Below, one piece after another: positions 8,964 through 16,888 of a stretch of 64,000 bases of DNA. Position 1 is the first letter of the stretch; each line of letters starts with the position of its first letter. The notes beneath the pieces are model-generated. The model searched no databases and was not told where the DNA came from. It saw nothing but the letters and a program-made list of their open reading frames with translations. The position numbers were made by a program, and so were the translations under genes. Origin of the DNA: Saccharopolyspora soli. Its GTDB lineage: Bacteria; Actinomycetota; Actinomycetes; Mycobacteriales; Pseudonocardiaceae. Location of the stretch: contig NZ_JALBWV010000043.1 of assembly GCF_022678645.1 (NCBI RefSeq), forward strand, positions 1 to 64,000. Direction: 5' to 3'.

Positions 8964-9037
8964 TGAGCGACGCTTGTTCATCTGCTCATCGAGGCCGACC
9001 GGGTGCGGGTGTCCCGCAAGGCACTGTGGAGGACTGA
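8963..9037 (+). CDS. Micro-ORF 2 of three in tandem, 24 codons
   Basis: Same beginning as micro-ORF 1 (MSDACSSAHRGRPGAG) but ends GTVED; the three base differences between units all change amino acids. Coupled by TGATG on both sides. This argues against strong selection for the peptide tail, while the frame and overlaps are retained. Confidence 0.4.
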   Translation: MSDACSSAHRGRPGAGVPQGTVED

Positions 9038-9093
9038 TGAGCGACGCTTGTTCATCTGCTCATCGAGGCCGAAGCACTGTGGAGGAGTTGTGA
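9037..9093 (+). CDS. Micro-ORF 3 of three in tandem, 18 codons
   Basis: MSDACSSAHRGRSTVEEL: the same start with an in-frame internal loss. Its stop overlaps the galT start as GTGA, and the GGAGGAG inside its end is the galT ribosome site. All three frames therefore chain deoR to galT without a gap. Confidence 0.4.
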   Translation: MSDACSSAHRGRSTVEEL

Positions 9094-10163
9094 AGCGGAC
9101 GGCGCGACGGCTGGCCGACGGTCGGGAGATCATCTACTTCGACGCCGATCCCGCTCGGGTCCGGCAGGCCGTGGACACCAGGGACCTGCCTGCGCAGGCC
9201 CCGGCGTCGGAGATGCGGCGGGACCCGCTGACCGGTGAGTGGGTGGCGATCGCCGCGCACCGGCAGTCGCGGACCTACAAGCCGCCGACCGAGCTGTGTC
9301 CACTGTGTCCGAGCAGTCCGGGGCGGCCCACCGAGATCCCGGAGTCGGACTACGACGTGGTCGTGTTCGAGAACCAGTTCCCGTCGTTCGCCCAAGGCAT
9401 CCCCGGCGATGAATCCACTGTGGACGGAATGCCGATGGTGCCGTCGTCGCCCGCTCGCGGCCGCTGCGAGGTGGTGTGCTTCACGCCCGACCACAACTCC
9501 TCGTTCGGGCGGCTCAGCCCGGCGCGGGTGCGCACCGTGGTGGACGTCTGGGCGGACCGGACCGCCGGGCTGGCCGAAACACCCGGCGTGGAGCAGGTTT
9601 TCTGCTTCGAGAACCGCGGTGAGGAAATCGGCGTGACGCTGCACCACCCGCACGGCCAGATCTACGGATACCCGTTCATCACCCCGAAGACCGAGAAGAT
9701 GTTGCAGGTCGCCGAGAAGTACCTGGCCCAGCACGGTCGGCACGTGCAGGGCGATGTGCTCGCGGCCGAACGCGCCGCCGGGCAGCGGGTGATCGTCGAC
9801 TCCGAGCACTGGACCGCCTTCGTACCGGCTGCCGCGCGCTGGCCGGTCGAGGTGCACCTCGTGCCGCACCGCCAGGTGCCGGACATCGTGGCGCTCACCG
9901 ACGCCGAACGCGACGATTTCGCGGTGACGTACCTGGATGTACTGCACCGCCTCGACGGGCTCTACGACCGTCCGCTGCCCTACATCGCGGCCTGGCACCA
10001 GGCGCCGGTGCGGACCGGTCGAGAGCTTTCCTGGTTGCACCTTGAGGTCTTCTCGGTGCTGCGCGCGGCGGACAAGCTGAAGTACCTGGCGGGTTCGGAA
10101 TCCGGCATGGCGGTGTGGATCAACGACGTGACACCGGAGCAGATCGCCGAGCGACTGCGCTGA
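9090..10163 (+). CDS. galT: Galactose-1-phosphate uridylyltransferase
   Basis: 357 residues. It exchanges UMP between UDP-glucose and galactose 1-phosphate (Leloir pathway). The nucleophile motif HPHGQ is seen in TLHHPHGQIYGYPF, the first domain has MRRDPLTGEWVAIAAHRQ, and a zinc-type CPLCPSS occurs near residue 70. Start GTG at 9090 is chosen because GGAGGAG precedes it; the open frame upstream runs through the repeat. No galK or galE follows in the window. It interrupts the mprB-pepD synteny seen in mycobacteria. Confidence 0.92.
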   Translation: MKRTARRLADGREIIYFDADPARVRQAVDTRDLPAQAPASEMRRDPLTGEWVAIAAHRQSRTYKPPTELCPLCPSSPGRPTEIPESDYDVVVFENQFPSFAQGIPGDESTVDGMPMVPSSPARGRCEVVCFTPDHNSSFGRLSPARVRTVVDVWADRTAGLAETPGVEQVFCFENRGEEIGVTLHHPHGQIYGYPFITPKTEKMLQVAEKYLAQHGRHVQGDVLAAERAAGQRVIVDSEHWTAFVPAAARWPVEVHLVPHRQVPDIVALTDAERDDFAVTYLDVLHRLDGLYDRPLPYIAAWHQAPVRTGRELSWLHLEVFSVLRAADKLKYLAGSESGMAVWINDVTPEQIAERLR

Positions 10164-10188
10164 TCGGCGTCGTGGTGGTGCGGAACTG

Positions 10189-10208
10189 GCGATTTCGCGC
10201 GAAATCGC
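10189..10208. terminator. 20-bp perfect palindrome after galT
   Basis: GCGATTTCGCGCGAAATCGC is self-complementary over all 20 bases and lies 26 bp after the galT stop. It can form a hairpin that ends or protects the galT transcript. The rest of the 250-bp gap before pepD carries only the MprA-type repeats. Confidence 0.6.
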
Positions 10209-10374
10209 TCGCGGCGCTTCGACGACAGGTGCCGGGTGAGTCGACGCTGCGACTCGCGCCAGACCCGGCGTGGCTCGACATCACGACCGAACCGCGCAAA
10301 GCCGACTGCGCCGCCGCCGGGTGGGTCGCACGTCACATCGCGGGTGTTCGTTTTCACGGCGCTCCACAGGTTGA

Positions 10375-10391
10375 TCTCAGGCACTTCTCAG
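10375..10391 (+). promoter_or_regulatory. MprA-type direct repeat upstream of pepD
   Basis: TCTCAG at 10375-10380 and 10386-10391, 11-bp period, with ACT before the second copy as at 5694. It is 23 bp before the pepD start. Matches the mprA upstream site and suggests pepD belongs to the MprA regulon here as in mycobacteria. Confidence 0.75.
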
Positions 10392-10413
10392 TTGCCTGGC
10401 GCAGAGTGGAGGC

Positions 10414-11730
10414 ATGACCGATCACACCCCGGAGTCCTCCGGCAACCAGCCGGAGGAACCGAAACCGCAGGCGGCGTCCGCTGCGGGCGCAGGCGACACG
10501 CCACCAGCCGGGGTGCCGCCGCAGCAGCCGTTCCAACAGCCCTACCAGCAGTCGGCGCAACAGCAACAGCCGCCGCACTCGACGCAGCAGTTCCCCCAGT
10601 CGCAGCCCTGGCCGCCCAGCAGCGGATACACCGCGATGACCCCGGTCCCGCAGACGCGCAACCGGCGTGGCGGACTCATCGTGGGCGCAGCGGCGCTCGC
10701 GCTGGTGGCCGGACTCGTCGGCGGCGGTGTGGGCGGCTTCGTCGGGTACCAGCTCGGCGGCGACCACGGGTCCGGCGTGACGTCGCTGGACCAGCCGCTG
10801 CCCGCGCGCAGCACGAGCAGCGCGCCGCAGGGCTCGGTGCAGCAGGTCGCCGACAAGGTGCTGCCCAGCGTCGTCCAGTTGCAGCTGGTGACCTCGCGCG
10901 GTACCGGTGAGGGCTCCGGGATCGTGCTCAGCAACGACGGCTACATCCTCACCAACAACCACGTCGTCGACGGCGAGGGGCAGGGCGGGGGTCAGCTCAC
11001 CGCGCTGTTCCACGACAACCGCTCGGCGCCGGTGCGGGTCATCGGCACCGACCCGAAATCCGACCTCGCGGTGGTCAAGGCCGACGTCACCGGCCTCACC
11101 CCGGTCGAACTCGGCCGCAGCGACGATCTCCCGGTCGGCGCGCCGGTGGTGGCCATCGGGTCGCCGTTCGGCCTCTCCGGCACCGTCACCAGCGGCATCA
11201 TCAGCGCCAAGGACCGCCCGGTGCGGGCGGGCGGTGAATCCGGCAGCCAGGACACCGTGCTCAACGCGTTGCAGACCGACGCCGCGATCAACCCCGGCAA
11301 CTCGGGTGGCCCGCTGGTGGACATGGACGGGCGCGTGGTCGGCATCAACTCCGCGATCTACAGCCCTGGTAACAGCCAGCAGCAGTCCGGATCGGTGGGC
11401 CTCGGGTTCGCGATCCCGATCGACCAGGCCCGGCGCATCGGTACCGAGCTCAAGGACACCGGCTCGGCTACCCAGACCACGCTGGGCGTCACGATCGGCG
11501 CCGGGCAGCAGCCCGGAGCACTGGTCCGCGACGTGACGCCCGGCGGGCCCGCGGACCAGGCCGGAATCCGCCCTGGAGACCTGATCACCATGCTCGACGA
11601 CCGAGCGATCCAGGACCCCGACTCGCTGGTGGCGGCGGTCCGCTCGCACGCCCCCGGCGATCGGGTGCGGATCACCGTTGCCAACGGGAACCGCACCGTA
11701 GAAGCCACCCTGATTGGGCAACAGGGGTGA
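10414..11730 (+). CDS. pepD: HtrA-family serine protease PepD
   Basis: 438 residues. A Gln/Pro-rich cytoplasmic N-terminus (1-80) leads to one membrane segment (about 87-110), then a trypsin-like protease with catalytic His183 (TNNHVVD), Asp217 (SDLAVVK) and Ser297 (NPGNSGGPL), and a C-terminal PDZ domain (about 345-435). It degrades or refolds damaged envelope proteins outside the membrane. It lies behind MprA-type repeats and before moaB, as in the mycobacterial mprAB-pepD-moaB2 cluster. Confidence 0.92.
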   Translation: MTDHTPESSGNQPEEPKPQAASAAGAGDTPPAGVPPQQPFQQPYQQSAQQQQPPHSTQQFPQSQPWPPSSGYTAMTPVPQTRNRRGGLIVGAAALALVAGLVGGGVGGFVGYQLGGDHGSGVTSLDQPLPARSTSSAPQGSVQQVADKVLPSVVQLQLVTSRGTGEGSGIVLSNDGYILTNNHVVDGEGQGGGQLTALFHDNRSAPVRVIGTDPKSDLAVVKADVTGLTPVELGRSDDLPVGAPVVAIGSPFGLSGTVTSGIISAKDRPVRAGGESGSQDTVLNALQTDAAINPGNSGGPLVDMDGRVVGINSAIYSPGNSQQQSGSVGLGFAIPIDQARRIGTELKDTGSATQTTLGVTIGAGQQPGALVRDVTPGGPADQAGIRPGDLITMLDDRAIQDPDSLVAAVRSHAPGDRVRITVANGNRTVEATLIGQQG

Positions 11731-11738
11731 TCTGAACG

Positions 11739-11762
11739 CACGGCCGGACTCCTCCGGCCGTG
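11739..11762. terminator. Stem-loop after pepD
   Basis: CACGGCCGG and CCGGCCGTG form a perfect 9-bp stem with a 6-nt loop, 8 bp past the pepD stop and well before the moaB ribosome site. Confidence 0.7.
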
Positions 11763-11859
11763 TTCCGCGTCGACCGCGCCGAGCTGCTATGCCCCCTTCC
11801 GAGCTGCCCGGCGCGGTCGGCGGCGCACCGGCGTGGTGCACCGGAGAACTGGGAGGAAC

Positions 11860-12468
11860 ATGTCCGACAAAACAGGTGCTGTTGTCCCGCAGCGGGCGCG
11901 GCGGTTGGTCGATCTCACCGGGTCGTTGGATCTGACCGGGATGGACCTTGGCACTACGGTTACCGGCATGGAACGCAGCGCGCAGCGGTTGGGGCGGGCC
12001 CTTGTGGTCGTGGTGGACGATCGGGTCGCCCAAGGCGAGCAGGAAGACAACATCGGTCCGCTGGTGACCGAGTTGCTGGAGGAAGCCGGTTTCATCGTCG
12101 ACGGCACCGTTGCGGTGGCCGGGGAAACAGTAGACATCCGCAACGCGCTGAACACCGCAGTGATCGGCGGGGTGGACGTGGTGATCACCGTCGGGGGCAC
12201 CGGCGTGTCACCGAGGGATGTCACGCCGGATGCGACGGCAGGTGTGCTGGACCGCCCGGTCCCAGGCATCGCGGAAGCCCTGCGAGCCTCCGGGCTGGCA
12301 GCGGGAGCGGTCGAAGCGGGGGTTTCGCGCGGCCTGGTCGGAGTCTCGGGCAGCACCCTGGTGGTGAACCTGGCTGGCTCCCGAGCATCGGTGCGGGACG
12401 GCATGGCAACCCTGACGCCACTGGTGGCCCACGTGATCGAGCAACTGTCCGGCTTGGAAGCGACCTGA
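11860..12468 (+). CDS. moaB: MoaB/Mog-type molybdenum cofactor protein
   Basis: 202 residues from the ATG at 11860, which has GGGAGGAAC before it; a longer frame upstream lacks such a site. The MoCF-binding fold shows VVVVDDR, the phosphate-binding VITVGGTGVSPRDVTPDA and the C-terminal VVNLAGS. An N-terminal extension of about 45 residues precedes the domain. The family adenylylates molybdopterin or related steps; the mycobacterial syntenic gene is moaB2. Confidence 0.85.
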   Translation: MSDKTGAVVPQRARRLVDLTGSLDLTGMDLGTTVTGMERSAQRLGRALVVVVDDRVAQGEQEDNIGPLVTELLEEAGFIVDGTVAVAGETVDIRNALNTAVIGGVDVVITVGGTGVSPRDVTPDATAGVLDRPVPGIAEALRASGLAAGAVEAGVSRGLVGVSGSTLVVNLAGSRASVRDGMATLTPLVAHVIEQLSGLEAT

Positions 12469-12548
12469 CCTGAGAGCCTTGTCTTCGGACTCGTTTTGCT
12501 TTGCGGTGCGTCGAGGCTGATCTCCCGACACGACGTCTGAGAACCCGC

Positions 12549-12611
12549 GGCGGTGCAAGCGCCGTAGGTGGGCCGAGCGGCTACGCCGCTTCGAAGAACA
12601 AGATCAAAGGC
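12549..12611. repeat. Interspersed intergenic repeat, copy B
   Basis: Inverted relative to copy A at 5561-5627, sharing several blocks of 8-11 bases in order. It sits in the 250-bp gap between the convergent moaB and the antitoxin-like gene. No gene is seen in the rest of that gap. Confidence 0.65.
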
Positions 12612-12720
12612 AAGCACTGAGATTCACGCGGTGGCGGCTCCTGCGCGGGGCCGCCACCGCTTTGTTCTGGCCATGGAACTGCCGCCCGCTGCGCGGGACG
12701 AGCCTGCGGACGGCCCTTGG

Positions 12721-13044
12721 TCAGGGGGTTTTCGGCGGTTCGGTGGGGCCGCCCGCTGGGCCCTTGTCCTCCGGTCCCTTGGCCTCTGGTCCCTTGTCTT
12801 CGGGACCTTTCTCCTCGGACTTCGGCGGCTGGCCGTCCGGGTGGTGCTCCCGCTTGATCATGCCCTCGACCTTGTGGCTGACGTTCTCGATCTTGTCGTG
12901 GTACTTGCCCCCGGTGGCCTTGTCCAAGCTCGTCTTGGCCGCGTCGAGCCCCTTCACCGCGCTCGGGCCTGCCTTCTCGGCGAGGTGCTCCGCCTTGCCC
13001 CTCGCCTGGTGCGCCAGTTCCTTGGCTTTGTCCAGGAAACTCAT
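12721..13044 (-). CDS. Rv0909/MT0933-like antitoxin family protein
   Basis: 107 residues from the ATG at 13044 (GGGAGG upstream). The N-terminal 70 residues are a charged amphipathic helix (MSFLDKAKELAHQARGKAEHLAEKAG) with KYHDKIENVSHKVEG, typical of the MT0933-like antitoxin family. The tail is a low-complexity KGPEDKGPEAKGPEDKGP repeat. No cognate toxin gene adjoins, so it is an orphan and may have a different role. Confidence 0.7.
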   Translation of the reverse strand: MSFLDKAKELAHQARGKAEHLAEKAGPSAVKGLDAAKTSLDKATGGKYHDKIENVSHKVEGMIKREHHPDGQPPKSEEKGPEDKGPEAKGPEDKGPAGGPTEPPKTP

Positions 13045-13230
13045 TTCTCGCCTCCCGTGGCTTCGACACCCGGTGAGCCACGCCTGGCGCCGCTCCCGCG
13101 GCATTGGACCTGCAACAACTCAACTGTAACCGACATCACAGCGATGGTTGGCGGTGCCGCCGCACGGCCTCGGCGGTGGGGGATGATGGCGGTGTGACCG
13201 GCGCCCAGGCCGCCGGTGGAAGGGCTTGAC

Positions 13231-13398
13231 TTGAACGGCAACACCGGCCAGGACCGGGAGCGGCGGCGCAAGCTCGCCGAGATCTTCGGCGACGTGCTGC
13301 CGGAGACCACCTCGGACGACCGTCCGGACCGGTCTCCCAGCACCGAGGACGAACGCTGGTACCGGGAGAACCGGCCGCCGCACCACGACGCGCGCTGA
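13231..13398 (+). CDS. Small conserved-looking hypothetical protein
   Basis: 55 residues if started at TTG 13231, which has GGAAGGG 6 bases before it; an in-frame GTG at 13216 would add five residues. The sequence NGNTGQDRERRRKLAEIFGDVLPETT... is highly charged, with a C-terminal WYRENRPPHHD. No domain recognised. It lies between the antitoxin-like gene and mscL; base use looks coding. Confidence 0.55.
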   Translation: MNGNTGQDRERRRKLAEIFGDVLPETTSDDRPDRSPSTEDERWYRENRPPHHDAR

Positions 13399-13441
13399 GG
13401 CAGTCGGTCGGCGCACGGGCGCGCCGACCAAATCAAGAGCC

Positions 13442-13900
13442 TCAGTTCAGCTTGCCGTTGCCGGACACCCCGGCCTTCTCATCGTCGGTGGCCAGCCCCT
13501 CGATCTGCGGCAGGCCCTGCTCGCGGCGCAGCAGATCGCGGATCTCCAGCAGCAGCTCGACGTCGGTCGGCTCGGGCAGCTCCTCCTCGCCCTTCTTGCG
13601 CCGCTCCGCGAGCTTCTTCATCGGCAGCACGAACAGGAAGTAGACGACCGCAGCCGTGATGAGAAACGTGATCACCGCATTGATCACCGTGGCGAAGTCG
13701 ATGATCGATGCGGTGTTACCGGCGCGCAGCTGGATGCTCAGACCTGTGACGTTCCCGCCGCCGGTCGCGGCGATGATCGGCTTGATGATGCTCGTGGTGA
13801 ACGACGTGACCAACGCGGTGAACGCGCTGCCGACGACCACCGCGACGGCCAGTTCGACCACGTTGCCGCGCATCAGGAAGTCCTTGAAGCCCTTGAGCAC
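13442..13900 (-). CDS. mscL: Large-conductance mechanosensitive channel MscL
   Basis: 152 residues from the GTG at 13900 (LKGFKDFLMRGNVVELAVAV, with AGGAGC upstream). Two membrane segments (about 15-43 and 69-92), the pore-lining VVGSAFTALVTSF and the C-terminal helix bundle are all present. The homopentamer opens under membrane tension and releases solutes on hypo-osmotic shock. Position after moaB matches the mycobacterial order. The tail after residue 110 is longer than usual. Confidence 0.93.
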   Translation of the reverse strand: MLKGFKDFLMRGNVVELAVAVVVGSAFTALVTSFTTSIIKPIIAATGGGNVTGLSIQLRAGNTASIIDFATVINAVITFLITAAVVYFLFVLPMKKLAERRKKGEEELPEPTDVELLLEIRDLLRREQGLPQIEGLATDDEKAGVSGNGKLN

Positions 13901-13990
13901 GCTGGAAGCTCCTCTCCAAATCAAGGCGACCCGGAAGATCCCGGATGGATGATGCGCCGAATCGATAGTGGATCGGCGCGCGACGCGTAC

Positions 13991-14641
13991 TCAGCGGAGC
14001 GTAACGGTCACCGACTGGGTCAGGGACGCCGCGGCGACTGCTGCGGCGGGCCCTTCCGGCAGCCCGACGAAGATGAGTCTGCCCTGGTCGCGGCGATTCT
14101 GCGCAGGTTGGACCGCGAGCACCGGGACGTTCTCGGCGAGCACCGAAGTATGACCCGATCGAGTGATCGTTGTGATGAGGTCCACTCGTCTGCCGGGGAC
14201 CAGGAAGTCGGCGACGTCCGGATCGGCCAGCCGGACCGGCACCGACGCCCGCCCGGCACCACCGGAAGCCACCGTCGGGCCGTTGAACCGGACATCGGTC
14301 AGCGGTTCGCCGCCGCGTGCCGCGCTGCCGAGCACCCGGCCGACGGCTGCGGCGGCATCCGGCAGCGCGCCGTCCGGCACTAGTTCCGCGGGCATCTCGC
14401 GGCGCACCACGTCCACATGCGACAGAACGCGGCCGGGTGGTAGGTCGCGCGCGGCGACGAGCACCGCGACTCGTGATTCCGGTGGCCCGTGGCGCGGCTG
14501 GAACGCGAGACCAGCCGCCAGCGCAAGCAGCGCCACAGCGGTCAACCGGCGCAGCGCGTGCAGGCGAATTCCGCGCCGAGCAAGGGAAAACGCGCTGATT
14601 CGCGCGCGCAGTGTCGAGTTGAGACGGTCGTCCGGTGCCAT
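13991..14641 (-). CDS. SAF-domain (CpaB/RcpC-like) membrane protein
   Basis: 216 residues from ATG 14641 with GGAGG before it. One membrane segment near residue 32-48, then a SAF domain (VAVLVAARDLPPGRVLSHVDVVRREMP) and a CpaB-like second half (VPVRLADPDVADFLVPGRRVDLI). Such proteins assist Flp/Tad pilus assembly, but no pilus gene is near, so the role is open. Leftward, 90 bp after mscL, possibly cotranscribed. Confidence 0.75.
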   Translation of the reverse strand: MAPDDRLNSTLRARISAFSLARRGIRLHALRRLTAVALLALAAGLAFQPRHGPPESRVAVLVAARDLPPGRVLSHVDVVRREMPAELVPDGALPDAAAAVGRVLGSAARGGEPLTDVRFNGPTVASGGAGRASVPVRLADPDVADFLVPGRRVDLITTITRSGHTSVLAENVPVLAVQPAQNRRDQGRLIFVGLPEGPAAAVAAASLTQSVTVTLR

Positions 14642-14854
14642 GATCGCCTCCCTGGTTTCGCGGCGGTATCCAACGGATTCCGACGCTAGGGAGCTGCCGG
14701 GCCCAGCGGAAGGCAGGAACGGAAATCTGTGCACAAACCGGTCCGCTGTGGACAACTCGGCTCACTCGAACGATTCCTCGCCGATCACTCGCCGTGCAGA
14801 CGAAAATCGCCGACCGCAGCGGCTGCGGTCGGCGGGAGTTGCGGTGTGCCAGGC

Positions 14855-15199
14855 TCAGGAGGCGGCAGCAGTGGTCGTCGACGAGCTGCTGCTCGAAGAC
14901 GACGAGCTCGACTCCGACGAAGAGCCGTTGCCGTTGGACGAAGAGCCGCCGTCGCTGGACGAAGAGCCGCCGTCGCTGGACGACGAAGAACTGCTCGCCG
15001 CAGTGCTCGAAGGCGAGTTCGACGATCGGTTGTCGGTCCGGTAGAAGCCGCTGCCCTTGAACACGATGCCCACCGCGTTGAACAACTTGCGGAGTCGGCC
15101 GCTGCACTTCGGGCACTCGGTGAGCGAGTCCTCGCTGAACGACTGCACCGCCTCGAAACGGTGATCACATTCGGTGCAGGCGTACTGGTATGTGGGCAC
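14855..15199 (-). CDS. FmdB-type zinc-ribbon protein with polyserine tail
   Basis: 114 residues from GTG 15199 (GGAGG upstream). N-terminal zinc ribbon PTYQYACTECDHRFE ... LTECPKCSG with two CxxC pairs. After residue 60 the chain is disordered and almost wholly Ser with Gly, Asp and Asn. The syntenic mycobacterial protein Rv0991c is a redox-regulated chaperone with a zinc ribbon and disordered tail. The same function is inferred, though this tail differs. Confidence 0.8.
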   Translation of the reverse strand: MPTYQYACTECDHRFEAVQSFSEDSLTECPKCSGRLRKLFNAVGIVFKGSGFYRTDNRSSNSPSSTAASSSSSSSDGGSSSSDGGSSSNGNGSSSESSSSSSSSSSSTTTAAAS

Positions 15200-15296
15200 G
15201 GCCGCGAACCTCCGACATCTCGTCTTGGCACTCAAACAGCAGGAGTGCTAACTCGATAATGCGTCAGATCGGGTGTCCGGTGCAAACACTGATATG

Positions 15297-15893
15297 TCAC
15301 ACGGGCAGCGCCACGACCCCGCGCCGCGGGGTCAGCACGCCGGTCATCCGCACATCATGCGGCTCACCAGGCAGCTCGGCCACGAACTCGCCGTCCCGCA
15401 CGATGCCGATCAGCGCCGCGCCCGGCGCGGCCATCGGCAGCGACCGGTCGTAGTGACCGGCCCCGCGCCCCAGCCGAACGCCCCGGTGATCCACGGCCAG
15501 CGCGGGCACCAGCAGTGCCTCGGCCTCCCCGATCGCGGCCGGGCCGAGCCGATCAGCGACCGGTTCCAGCAGGCCGAACCCGGCAGCCCGCAGCGAGTCC
15601 GGTCCGGTGTAGGTGGCCCACTCCAGCGGCCCACCGCGAACCACGATCGGCAGCAGCACCCGCAGCCCGGCCGCGCGCAGCGCGTCGAGCATGCCCGGCG
15701 ACCCCGGCTCGCCGCCGACCGGCACGTACGCCGTGACCGTCCGCACCGGGCGGTCGCTCAGCCACCGCAGCAGCGCCTCCTGCAGCGCGCTGTCCTCAAC
15801 GGATCGGGTGCTCTCGTCGATTTCGCGGCGCTGCTCCAGCAGCAAGTTGCGCCACTGCGATTTGGTCGTACACGATTCATCCAGTGAGCTCAC
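15297..15893 (-). CDS. 5-formyltetrahydrofolate cyclo-ligase
   Basis: 198 residues from GTG 15893; a longer open frame overlaps galU and is rejected. It converts 5-formyl-THF to 5,10-methenyl-THF with ATP. Family signatures: QWRNLLLEQRREI at the N-terminus, VPVGGEPG near residue 55 and the nucleotide-binding GVRLGRGAGHYDRSL near residue 145. Divergent from galU by 37 bp, the same order as Rv0992c-Rv0993. Confidence 0.88.
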   Translation of the reverse strand: MSSLDESCTTKSQWRNLLLEQRREIDESTRSVEDSALQEALLRWLSDRPVRTVTAYVPVGGEPGSPGMLDALRAAGLRVLLPIVVRGGPLEWATYTGPDSLRAAGFGLLEPVADRLGPAAIGEAEALLVPALAVDHRGVRLGRGAGHYDRSLPMAAPGAALIGIVRDGEFVAELPGEPHDVRMTGVLTPRRGVVALPV

Positions 15894-15930
15894 AGTTCCA
15901 CTGTAGGTATGCCCGATAGGCTCCCTGGCC

Positions 15931-16833
15931 ATGAGCAGCCCGACGAGCACGCCCAAAGCGTTCCGGACCGCCATCGTGCCCGCCGCCGGTCTGGGAACCC
16001 GGTTCCTGCCGACCACCAAGACGGTGCCCAAGGAGTTGCTCCCGGTCGTGGACACTCCAGGGATCGAGCTGGTGGCCGCCGAAGCGGCCGAAGCGGGTGC
16101 GCAACGCCTGGTCATCGTGACCTCGCCGGAAAAGCGGGCGGTCGTCGACTACTTCCAGCCGCAGCCCGAGCTCGAGCAGACCCTCGAGGACCGCGGCAAG
16201 GACGAACTGCTCGAAAAGGTCCGCCGTGGACCCGCGCTGATCGCGGCGGAGACCGCGGTGCAGGACCGGGCCCTGGGGCTGGGCCACGCGGTGGGCTGCG
16301 CGGAACCGAACCTGACCGACGCCGACGATGCGGTCGCGGTGCTGCTGCCCGACGACCTGGTGCTGCCGCGCGGGGTGCTCAAGCGGATGGCCCAGGTGCG
16401 CGCCCGCTACGGCGGCAGCGTGCTGTGCGCCTTCGACGTCCCGCGCGAGCAGATCGCCGCCTACGGCGTCTTCGACGTCACCGACACGGATGAGGATGAC
16501 GTCAAGCAGGTCCGGGGCATGGTCGAGAAGCCAGCACCCGAACAGGCCCCGTCCACCTTCGCGGCGGCCGGGCGCTACTTGCTGGATCGAGCGATCTTCG
16601 ACGCGCTCAAGCGCATCGAGCCGGGCGCGGGTGGTGAACTCCAGCTCACCGATGCCGTAGCGTTGCTGATCTCCGAAGGGCACCCGGTGCACGTCGTGGT
16701 CCATCGCGGTGGGCGACACGACTTGGGAAATCCTGGCGGTTTCCTCAAAGCTGCGGTGGACTTCGCGCTGGAAGATCCCGAGTACGGGCCGGACCTGCGG
16801 GACTGGCTCGTCGAGCGGATGAGCAGGAGCTGA
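15931..16833 (+). CDS. galU: UTP-glucose-1-phosphate uridylyltransferase
   Basis: 300 residues. Makes UDP-glucose for polysaccharide and galactose metabolism. The nucleotide-binding PAAGLGTRFLPTTKTVPKELLPV motif at residues 18-40, VLLPDD near 140 and the VEKPAPEQAPS segment near 200 identify GalU. It provides the substrate of GalT encoded 6 kb upstream, although they are not one operon. Confidence 0.94.
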   Translation: MSSPTSTPKAFRTAIVPAAGLGTRFLPTTKTVPKELLPVVDTPGIELVAAEAAEAGAQRLVIVTSPEKRAVVDYFQPQPELEQTLEDRGKDELLEKVRRGPALIAAETAVQDRALGLGHAVGCAEPNLTDADDAVAVLLPDDLVLPRGVLKRMAQVRARYGGSVLCAFDVPREQIAAYGVFDVTDTDEDDVKQVRGMVEKPAPEQAPSTFAAAGRYLLDRAIFDALKRIEPGAGGELQLTDAVALLISEGHPVHVVVHRGGRHDLGNPGGFLKAAVDFALEDPEYGPDLRDWLVERMSRS

Positions 16834-16888
16834 CGCCGCGCGCCACGCCTGGCCACGGCTCGGGGCACGCGAGAAGAGGTCGACAGCC

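Larger units (their letters stand above)
8881..9086 (+). repeat. 74-bp tandem repeat between deoR and galT
   Basis: Two full 74-bp units begin at 8881 and 8955, and a third, internally shortened one, begins at 9029. The first two units differ by three bases near their ends. Every unit contains GAGGAC, then TGATGAGC, then GCTCATC, which can pair with GATGAGC to form a hairpin (first: 8888-8894 with 8910-8916) that holds an ATG in its stem. Confidence 0.95.

Noticed and set aside
8881-9086. CRISPR array at the 74-bp repeat
   Set aside because: Units are adjacent without spacers and match coding overlaps; no cas gene is present.
9003-9089. Earlier start for galT inside the tandem repeat
   Set aside because: The GTG at 9090 has a strong GGAGGAG site and starts where GalT homology begins.
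12721-13044. Complete toxin-antitoxin pair
   Set aside because: Only the antitoxin-like protein is found; neighbouring frames show no toxin.
15894-16115. Longer start for the 5-formyltetrahydrofolate cyclo-ligase
   Set aside because: It would overlap galU on the opposite strand; family length and the GTG at 15893 support the shorter protein.
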